A stretch of DNA of 6,166 nucleotides from JBOGWY01 sp050694015 (GTDB lineage: Bacteria; Actinomycetota; CADDZG01; WHSQ01), in NCBI GenBank assembly GCA_050694015.1, contig JBOGWY010000093.1, positions 1 through 6,166 of the forward strand. Direction: 5' to 3'. A program made the translations under genes and the position numbers. The notes beneath the pieces were generated by a model. That model saw only the letters and a program-made list of their open reading frames with translations. It did no database searches and was not told the origin of the DNA. Of this stretch, positions 1 to 4,036 are shown piece after piece (the first letter of the stretch is position 1; every line of letters begins with the position of its first letter).

Positions 1-171
1 GACGACGGTGGTGCGGTCGACGACCGCGTCGTCGAACGAGACCCTGACGGTCTTGCCGTCGACGTCGACCTCGGCTTGCTCGATACCGTTGTGCGGCAGC
101 AGCGCCGCTTCGATCGTGCTCTTGCAGTGCCCGCAAGAGACCTCGGGGACGTTGAAACGCTCGGTCGTCAT
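1..171 (-). CDS. CopZ-like heavy-metal-associated (HMA) domain protein, 3' end outside window
   Basis: This is a small cytoplasmic metal-binding protein of the HMA/CopZ fold, most likely a copper(I) chaperone that hands metal to a P1B-type ATPase. The reverse strand reads from ATG at 171 and stays open to the window edge, giving 57 residues; a complete HMA domain has about 65-70, so only the last strand is missing. The metal site is VSCGHC, with Cys13 and Cys16. The usual Met of the MxCxxC motif is Val here, but the CGHC core is typical of CopZ proteins. The residues after it (KSTIEAAL) fit the first helix, and VDVDGKTVRV fits the central strands. A GAGGAG ribosome binding site (plus-strand 176-181) lies 4 bases before the ATG. 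The gene is divergent from gnd. A copper ATPase or regulator may lie beyond the left edge, but that cannot be seen. Mercury or another soft metal is an alternative ligand. Confidence 0.9.
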   Translation of the reverse strand, partial: MTTERFNVPEVSCGHCKSTIEAALLPHNGIEQAEVDVDGKTVRVSFDDAVVDRTTVV

Positions 172-203
172 GAAGCTCCTCTTTTCTAGCCGTCGATGAG
201 AAA

Positions 204-209
204 AGGCTA
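204..209 (-). promoter_or_regulatory. Putative -10 box (TAGCCT) for the CopZ-like gene
   Basis: On the reverse strand TAGCCT matches the actinobacterial -10 pattern TANNNT. A transcript starting about 7 bases downstream would have a leader of roughly 25 bases containing the GAGGAG ribosome binding site. I see no recognisable -35 box. The central TA (208-209) is shared with the -10 box of gnd on the other strand. This is inferred from position and motif only. Confidence 0.4.
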
Positions 210-213
210 CCCT
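208..213 (+). promoter_or_regulatory. Putative -10 box (TACCCT) of gnd, leaderless start
   Basis: TACCCT fits the TANNNT -10 pattern and ends 7 bases before the ATG at 221. That spacing places the transcription start at or next to the A of the start codon, the arrangement of leaderless actinobacterial genes. No convincing Shine-Dalgarno sequence precedes this ATG, which agrees. The same hexamer stands 6 bases before the ATG of the gene at 4037. No -35 box is evident. Confidence 0.55.
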
Positions 214-220
214 TCGGGCC

Positions 221-1123
221 ATGCAACTTGGCATGGTCGGCCTCGGCAAGATGGGCGCCAACATGAGCTTGCGGCTGCTCAGAGATGGTCACGACCTCGT
301 GTGTTTCGACGTGAATGCCGAGAATGTGGAGACGATCCGGCAGCACGGCGCCACCCCGGCAACTTCCCTCGAGGATCTCGTCGCAAGGCTGGATACGCCG
401 AGGGCGGTGTGGGTCATGGTCCCCGCCGGCGAGATCACCCAGGCCACGATCGCCGACCTCGGCGGCCTCCTCAGCTCCGGTGACATCGTCGTGGATGGAG
501 GGAACTCCAGGTTTACCGACTCGAAGGAGCGGGCCGCGACCCTGGCCGAGAAGGGCATCGCGTTCATCGATGCCGGGACCTCGGGCGGGATCTGGGGCGT
601 GACCGAGGGCTACTGCCTCATGATCGGCGCCGAGGAAGAGCCCTTCGCCCGACTGGAGCCGCTCTTCAAGAGTCTGGCGCCGGAAGATGGGTACGCCCGG
701 GTCGGACCGCCCGGCGCCGGCCACTTCACCAAGATGGTGCACAACGGTATCGAGTACGCGTTGATGCAGGCGTACGGCGAGGGCTTCGAGCTGCTGCACG
801 AGAGCGAGTTCGACCTCGACGTCGGCCAGATCGCAGACGTATGGCGACGCGGCAGCGTGGTGCGGTCGTGGCTGCTAGATCTGACCGCGCGGGCGTTCCA
901 GAACGACCCTGGACTGGAAGGCGTCGACGCGTACATCGAGGACTCCGGGGAAGGGCGCTGGACGCTCGGCTACGCGATCGACAACGCGATCCCCGTGCCC
1001 ACGATCGCGACGGCGTTGTTCGCACGCTTCGCCTCCCGCCAGGACGTGTCGTTCGCGGGGAAGGTCATCGCGGCCCTCAGACGCGAGTTCGGCGGTCACG
1101 CGATCAGGGAGGCCAAGAGGTAG
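221..1123 (+). CDS. gnd: 6-phosphogluconate dehydrogenase, decarboxylating, short form
   Basis: The enzyme oxidatively decarboxylates 6-phosphogluconate to ribulose 5-phosphate in the cytoplasm (oxidative pentose-phosphate pathway). At 300 residues it is the short form, lacking the C-terminal part of the roughly 470-residue enzymes. The Rossmann fold opens with GLGKMG (7-12). An acidic residue, Asp30 in CFDVN, ends the second strand where NADP-dependent enzymes have Asn-Arg, so NAD+ is the likely cofactor (inference). Substrate motifs follow: DGGNSRFTDS (92-101), GTSGGIWG (119-126), and GHFTKMVHNGIEY (167-179), which holds catalytic Lys171 plus His174 and Asn175. GEGRWT (243-248) matches the family's GTGKWT. 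The ATG at 221 is chosen because the fold begins there and a TACCCT box precedes it; the ATG at 196 is in another frame. It is the first gene of a six-gene run and its TAG touches the GTG of clpS. Confidence 0.95.
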   Translation: MQLGMVGLGKMGANMSLRLLRDGHDLVCFDVNAENVETIRQHGATPATSLEDLVARLDTPRAVWVMVPAGEITQATIADLGGLLSSGDIVVDGGNSRFTDSKERAATLAEKGIAFIDAGTSGGIWGVTEGYCLMIGAEEEPFARLEPLFKSLAPEDGYARVGPPGAGHFTKMVHNGIEYALMQAYGEGFELLHESEFDLDVGQIADVWRRGSVVRSWLLDLTARAFQNDPGLEGVDAYIEDSGEGRWTLGYAIDNAIPVPTIATALFARFASRQDVSFAGKVIAALRREFGGHAIREAKR

Positions 1124-1423
1124 GTGTCACCGTCGACGGTCGCGCCGCAACGTGTGGACGTTCCGGACATCGACGAGGTCACCGAGTCGGACCGCCCGTG
1201 GCTCGTCATCGTGTGGAACGACCCGATCAACCTCATGTCGTACGTGACGTGGGTGTTCCAGAAGCTCTTCGGTTACTCGCGCGAGAAGGCGACGAAACTG
1301 ATGCTCGACGTCCACTACAAAGGTAAGGCGGTCGTGTCGAGCGGGGCGCGCGAGAAGGCCGAGTTCGATTGCTTCCGCCTCCACGGACACGGGCTGTGGG
1401 CGACGATGACGAAGAGCGACTGA
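1124..1423 (+). CDS. clpS: ATP-dependent Clp protease adaptor protein ClpS
   Basis: ClpS binds proteins with destabilising N-terminal residues and delivers them to a ClpC or ClpA unfoldase with ClpP. The 99-residue product has a flexible acidic N-terminal tail (about 1-24) and the ClpS core from PWLVIVWNDP onwards. The N-degron pocket residues are present: Asn32-Asp33, Met38 and His64, matching E. coli Asn34-Asp35, Met40 and His66. The stretch KATKLMLDVHYKGKAVV (55-71) is nearly invariant in actinobacterial ClpS. The GTG start directly abuts the gnd stop and lies in the same frame. GGGAGG at 1107-1112, inside gnd, can serve as ribosome binding site at 11 bases, so translation is probably coupled. 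A GTG at 1154 is an alternative start but has no ribosome binding site. The stop overlaps the next start as TGATG. Function is confident; the exact start is less so. Confidence 0.95.
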   Translation: MSPSTVAPQRVDVPDIDEVTESDRPWLVIVWNDPINLMSYVTWVFQKLFGYSREKATKLMLDVHYKGKAVVSSGAREKAEFDCFRLHGHGLWATMTKSD

Positions 1424-1899
1424 TGCGCATCGAAGATGCCGGGGACGGCGATGTCCGCCTCGAGATGGAGGAGCACGAGGCCGAACTCTTCCGCAGCCTG
1501 TTGATCGAGATGCAGACGTTCCTCGACGTCGCCCACGAGGCCGACCCCGTCACCCAGCGGCTCTTCCCGAAGGCGTACGAGGGCAACGGCGACGAGGAGA
1601 AGTACCGGGAGATGACGGCCGACGACCTCCAGAAGGAGAAGCGCGAGACCGTCAGACAGGCGAGGAACATGCTCGGCGAGCTCGGCGCGGTGAACGTGAC
1701 ATTGCGTAGCGACCAGATCGATTCGTGGCTTAGGTTGCTCACCGATCTGCGGCTTGCGATAGGAACTCGGCTGGAGGTCACCGAAGACATCATGGCGGAG
1801 GACCTCGATCCCAACAGCCCGGATGCGGCGGCGCTGTCGGTGTTGCACTGGCTGGGCTGGATACAGGAATCGATCCTCGAGCGGCTATTTCCGAGGTAG
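1423..1899 (+). CDS. DUF2017 family protein, partner gene of clpS
   Basis: This 158-residue soluble protein matches DUF2017, an actinobacterial family of unknown function usually found next to clpS. Family features seen are RLFPKAY (46-52), a charged helical middle (EEKYREMTADDLQKEKRE, 58-75), the segment SWLRLLTDLRLAIGTRL (101-117), and a C-terminal LHWLGWIQESIL (141-152). It is acidic and predicted largely helical, with no membrane segment or signal peptide. ATG 1423 shares one base with the clpS stop, which favours translational coupling and decides the start. In-frame TTG 1369 and GTG 1396 would place the start well inside clpS and are less likely. The constant pairing suggests a role with ClpS, for example in substrate choice or Clp regulation, but that is inference; no catalytic motif is visible. 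Confidence 0.88.
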   Translation: MRIEDAGDGDVRLEMEEHEAELFRSLLIEMQTFLDVAHEADPVTQRLFPKAYEGNGDEEKYREMTADDLQKEKRETVRQARNMLGELGAVNVTLRSDQIDSWLRLLTDLRLAIGTRLEVTEDIMAEDLDPNSPDAAALSVLHWLGWIQESILERLFPR

Positions 1900-1909
1900 G
1901 CAAGAAGAG

Positions 1910-1915
1910 AGGAGG
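1910..1915 (+). promoter_or_regulatory. Strong ribosome binding site of bcp
   Basis: AGGAGG lies 5 bases before the ATG at 1921. It is one of the strongest Shine-Dalgarno sequences in the window and suggests that bcp is translated independently of, and perhaps more strongly than, its operon neighbours. Confidence 0.75.
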
Positions 1916-1920
1916 CGGCG

Positions 1921-2382
1921 ATGTTGGAGCAAGGCGATAGGGCTCCCGAGTTCGAGATGACCGACGGCGAGGGCAAGCTGTGGAGGCTGTCGGACCTCCG
2001 GGGCAAGAAGGTGATCCTGTACTTCTACCCGGCCGACGACACGCCGGGATGCACGATCCAGGCGTGCGACTTCCGCGACTCGCAGAAGGAACTCACCGAC
2101 GCCGGTTTCATCGTGCTCGGAGTGAGCCCGCAGGGCGCCGCGTCGCACCAGAGGTTCGCAGCGAAATACGACCTCAACTTCCCTCTGCTGGTCGACGAGG
2201 ACACGTCGGTGGCACGCGCGTACGGTGCGTACAAGGACGACGGCTCCGAGTACAAGGGCATCCCGCTCAAGATCAAGCGCTCGACGTTCGTGATCGATGA
2301 AGAGGGTCGCATCGACCGAGCGCTCTACGGGGTCAGCGCCAAGGGTCACGTCGCCTCTCTGATGGAGACGGTCGACGCTTAG
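1921..2382 (+). CDS. bcp: Thiol peroxidase of the PrxQ/Bcp peroxiredoxin class
   Basis: The enzyme reduces hydrogen peroxide and organic hydroperoxides, normally using thioredoxin, in the cytoplasm. Its 153 residues are the usual length and span one AhpC/TSA thioredoxin fold. The active site YPADDTPGCT (36-45) holds Thr41, Pro42 and the peroxidatic Cys44. A second cysteine, Cys49, lies five residues later in the same helix, the spacing of the PrxQ subtype in which these two form the intramolecular disulfide. The catalytic Arg120 begins RSTFVIDEEG (120-129). There is no signal peptide. A strong AGGAGG site decides the ATG. The gene sits 21 bases after the DUF2017 gene and 13 bases before nfo, so a peroxide-removing enzyme and an oxidative DNA repair enzyme are probably co-expressed. 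No OxyR- or Fur-type site is apparent nearby. Confidence 0.95.
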   Translation: MLEQGDRAPEFEMTDGEGKLWRLSDLRGKKVILYFYPADDTPGCTIQACDFRDSQKELTDAGFIVLGVSPQGAASHQRFAAKYDLNFPLLVDEDTSVARAYGAYKDDGSEYKGIPLKIKRSTFVIDEEGRIDRALYGVSAKGHVASLMETVDA

Positions 2383-2395
2383 TGGACCACCACAC

Positions 2396-3151
2396 ATGAT
2401 CATCGGGGCCCACGTCCGCGACGCCGGAGATCCCCTCGGCGAGGCAGAATCAGTCGATGCGGAGTGCGTCCAGCTGTTCGTAGGTCCGCCGCAGTCGTGG
2501 AAGAAGCCACCGCCGCGCGACGATGCCGAGGTCCTCAAGGCCTCAACGGTTCCGATCTACGTGCACGCGCCTTATCTGATCAACGTCGCGTCGCCCAACA
2601 ACAGGGTGCGTATCCCGTCGCGCAAGATCCTCGCCAACACGATCGACCGCGCCGAGGAGATCGGTGCGACCGCGGTGATCGTCCATGGGGGCCACTCCGA
2701 AGACGGCATCGAACACGGGTTCAGACGGTGGTGGAAGGTCTTCGAGGAGATGGGAGAGCCCCGCGTCCCGATCCTCATCGAGAACACCGCCGGCGGCGAG
2801 AACGCGATGGCTCGCCGGGTCGACGTACTCGCGCAGCTCTGGGAGATGCTGGAGGAGTTCGAGGTCGGGTTCTGCTTCGACACCTGTCACGCACACGCAG
2901 CGGGTGAGGACCTGTCCGACGTGGTCCCCCGTGTCCTCGAGGCCACCGGACGCATCGACCTGCTGCATGCGAACAGCTCTCGGGACGAACCCGGGACGGG
3001 GGCCGATCGCCACGCGAACTTCGATTCCGGGACGATCGACCCCGACGCGATCGTCGACATGGTGCAGGCGTCGAAGGCCCCCGTGGTCATCTGCGAGACG
3101 CCGTGGCCCGGCATCGCCGACGACATAGCCCACATCAGGAAACACGCCTGA
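2396..3151 (+). CDS. nfo: Deoxyribonuclease IV (endonuclease IV, AP endonuclease)
   Basis: Endonuclease IV cuts DNA 5' to abasic sites and trims blocked 3' ends in base excision repair. The 251-residue product is a TIM barrel of the short, mycobacterial-like type (E. coli has about 285). All nine residues expected at the trinuclear zinc site are present: His57 (VHAPYLIN), His97 (VHGGH), Glu129 (IENTAGG), Asp162 and His165 (FDTCHA), His191, Asp204 and His206 (DRHANFDSG), and Glu234 (ICETPW). It should therefore be active. The usual HxNDS motif reads HANSS, replacing Asp by Ser. The 13-base gap after bcp has no good ribosome binding site, so translation is probably coupled to bcp. The ATG at 2396 is chosen because the first strand (MIIGAHV) begins there. 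Confidence 0.95.
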   Translation: MIIGAHVRDAGDPLGEAESVDAECVQLFVGPPQSWKKPPPRDDAEVLKASTVPIYVHAPYLINVASPNNRVRIPSRKILANTIDRAEEIGATAVIVHGGHSEDGIEHGFRRWWKVFEEMGEPRVPILIENTAGGENAMARRVDVLAQLWEMLEEFEVGFCFDTCHAHAAGEDLSDVVPRVLEATGRIDLLHANSSRDEPGTGADRHANFDSGTIDPDAIVDMVQASKAPVVICETPWPGIADDIAHIRKHA

Positions 3152-3178
3152 GCGGGACTTGCCGCCGAGGGATCGTTC

Positions 3179-3185
3179 GGGAAGG
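3179..3185 (+). promoter_or_regulatory. Ribosome binding site deciding the CBS gene start
   Basis: GGGAAGG ends 9 bases before the ATG at 3195 and directly touches the in-frame ATG at 3186. This spacing supports 3195 as the start over 3186, and over the TTG at 3159, which lacks a good site. Confidence 0.55.
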
Positions 3186-3194
3186 ATGCACGCC

Positions 3195-3584
3195 ATGAAA
3201 CTCCTACGCGATGTGGCTGTTACCCATCTGCTAACAGTCGATTCACAGGCGACGCTCAGGCGCGCAGCGAAAGTGATGACGGACAGAGGCGTCGGATGTG
3301 CCGTCGTCATGGAGAACGAGCACGTTGCGGGGATCGTCACCGAACGCGACATCCTTCACGCGGTCGCGGACGACAAGCTGATGGACGATGCAAAGGTCAA
3401 CGAGGTGATGACGCGCGAGGTCGTCAGCGGCGCGCCCGGATGGGACATCGTCAAAGCCGTCAAGACGATGACCGGGGGCGGTTTCCGTCATCTCTTGGTG
3501 ATGGAGATGGACGATCCCGTCGGGATCGTGTCGTTGCGAGACCTGATGGACTCGATGGTGGAGCTGGTTCAGCCCGAAGCCTGA
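3195..3584 (+). CDS. Tandem CBS-domain protein
   Basis: This 129-residue protein consists only of two CBS domains, about residues 6-57 and 68-125, a Bateman module. Such stand-alone modules bind adenine nucleotides (AMP, ATP, SAM or NADH, depending on the family member) and act as sensors for partner proteins. Each domain has the ribose/phosphate-binding pattern: GIVTERD (46-52) in the first and GIVSLRD (110-116) in the second. NEVMTREV (69-76) opens the second domain, and GFRHLLVMEMD (96-106) is its middle strand. It has no membrane segment and no second effector domain, so its target is unknown. The start at 3195 is preferred from ribosome binding site spacing, with ATG 3186 and TTG 3159 possible. 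It follows nfo by 43 bases, and its last 16 bases overlap the end of the minus-strand SRPBCC gene. Confidence 0.88.
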   Translation: MKLLRDVAVTHLLTVDSQATLRRAAKVMTDRGVGCAVVMENEHVAGIVTERDILHAVADDKLMDDAKVNEVMTREVVSGAPGWDIVKAVKTMTGGGFRHLLVMEMDDPVGIVSLRDLMDSMVELVQPEA

Positions 3585-4012
3585 TCGACCAGAGACTCGA
3601 GCACGCCGACCTGCATCGAGCGCAGCCTCCGCTTCAGGAAGAACGACAGCACGCGCCCGGAGAAACCACCCGGTAGATACGCGGTCAAGCGCCGGGTGAC
3701 CCGCGCTCCGCGCGGGGTCTCCTCGACCTCGTAGTGGACGCGCATCCGCACGCCGACGATCACGTCCTCCTCGTGGTAGTGGTCGCCCGTGGCGGCCGTC
3801 GTGCTGCGTCCGTCGACGACGAATCCGAGGAGCCGAGCGCGCCCGTTCACCGTGGAGCCCTGGGCGAGCGGGCCCGAGGCCTCCGTGGAGAGGATCTCCG
3901 GCTGCCACTCCGGCCATGTGGCCGGATCGAGGATGCGCTTGATCAACAGGTCGGGCGAGCAGTCCGCGTCGCGGGAGTGGGATATCTCGAAGACGCGAGA
4001 AGGAAGTCTCAT
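3569..4012 (-). CDS. SRPBCC-fold (START/polyketide cyclase-like) protein
   Basis: This 147-residue protein resembles the SRPBCC superfamily, whose members form a deep cavity for hydrophobic ligands (lipid carriers, cyclases, stress proteins). Typical features are the short motif LDPATWPEWQPEI (28-40) after the first helices, then GSTVNGRARLLGF (52-64) and further strands up to RRLTAY. The C-terminus is a long helix (about 117-143) rich in Arg and Leu. No signal peptide is seen. The ATG at 4012 begins just before the first strand (VFEISHSRDA); the frame stays open further upstream, but that stretch lies antisense to the next gene. Only 24 bases separate its start from the start of the divergent gamma-glutamyltransferase-like gene. 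There is no Shine-Dalgarno sequence before the ATG, so translation may be leaderless. Its ligand cannot be told; a coenzyme Q-binding or polyketide cyclase label would be a guess. Confidence 0.82.
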   Translation of the reverse strand: MRLPSRVFEISHSRDADCSPDLLIKRILDPATWPEWQPEILSTEASGPLAQGSTVNGRARLLGFVVDGRSTTAATGDHYHEEDVIVGVRMRVHYEVEETPRGARVTRRLTAYLPGGFSGRVLSFFLKRRLRSMQVGVLESLVDQASG

Positions 4013-4020
4013 CAATCTAG

Positions 4021-4026
4021 GTTTTA
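4021..4026 (-). promoter_or_regulatory. Possible weak -10 box (TAAAAC) for the SRPBCC gene
   Basis: On the reverse strand TAAAAC lies 8 bases before the ATG at 4012, the right place for a leaderless transcript. It lacks the final T of TANNNT, so the call is weak. Its TA (4025-4026) is the same step used by the -10 box of the opposite gene. An alternative TANNNT (TAGATT, plus-strand 4014-4019) is only 1 base from the ATG, too close to drive this start. Confidence 0.25.
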
Positions 4027-4030
4027 CCCT
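4025..4030 (+). promoter_or_regulatory. Putative -10 box (TACCCT), leaderless start of the GGT-like gene
   Basis: TACCCT, the same hexamer as before gnd, ends 6 bases before the ATG at 4037. No Shine-Dalgarno sequence precedes that ATG. The pair of identical boxes at the same distance from two unrelated genes supports leaderless transcription. No -35 box is evident. Confidence 0.55.
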
Positions 4031-4036
4031 GCGTTG

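Larger units (their letters stand above)
221..3584 (+). other. Probable operon gnd-clpS-DUF2017-bcp-nfo-CBS
   Basis: Six plus-strand genes follow one another with gaps of 0, -1, 21, 13 and 43 bases. No terminator-like hairpin with a T-run is visible between them. The only promoter-like box is before gnd. The 43-base gap before the CBS gene is the most likely place for an extra promoter, but I find no TANNNT box there. Co-transcription is inferred from spacing alone. Confidence 0.6.

Noticed and set aside
17..35. Perfect 8-base inverted repeat with a 3-base spacer
   Set aside because: It lies within the CopZ-like coding region and follows from repeated GAC/GTC codons for Asp and Val.
1121..1123. 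TAG between gnd and clpS as a recoded sense codon
   Set aside because: The DUF2017 and bcp genes in the same window end in TAG at their expected lengths, and both gnd and clpS are complete as separate proteins.
1233..2006. A 257-codon minus-strand frame, Ser- and Arg-rich
   Set aside because: It lies antisense to clpS, DUF2017 and bcp, all recognised genes; long antisense open frames are expected in high-GC DNA.
3700..3716. GC-rich hairpin with 7-base arms
   Set aside because: It is within the SRPBCC gene, short, without a T-run, and expected by chance in GC-rich coding DNA.
3910..3925. Perfect inverted repeat CCGGCCA-TG-TGGCCGG
   Set aside because: It lies inside the SRPBCC coding sequence with no T-run on either side, so it does not look like a terminator; no partner copy was seen.
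3734..4036. A 101-codon in-frame N-terminal extension of the GGT-like gene
   Set aside because: The frame is open only because it lies antisense to the SRPBCC gene; the predicted extension resembles no GGT domain, and the fold and TACCCT box both point to ATG 4037.
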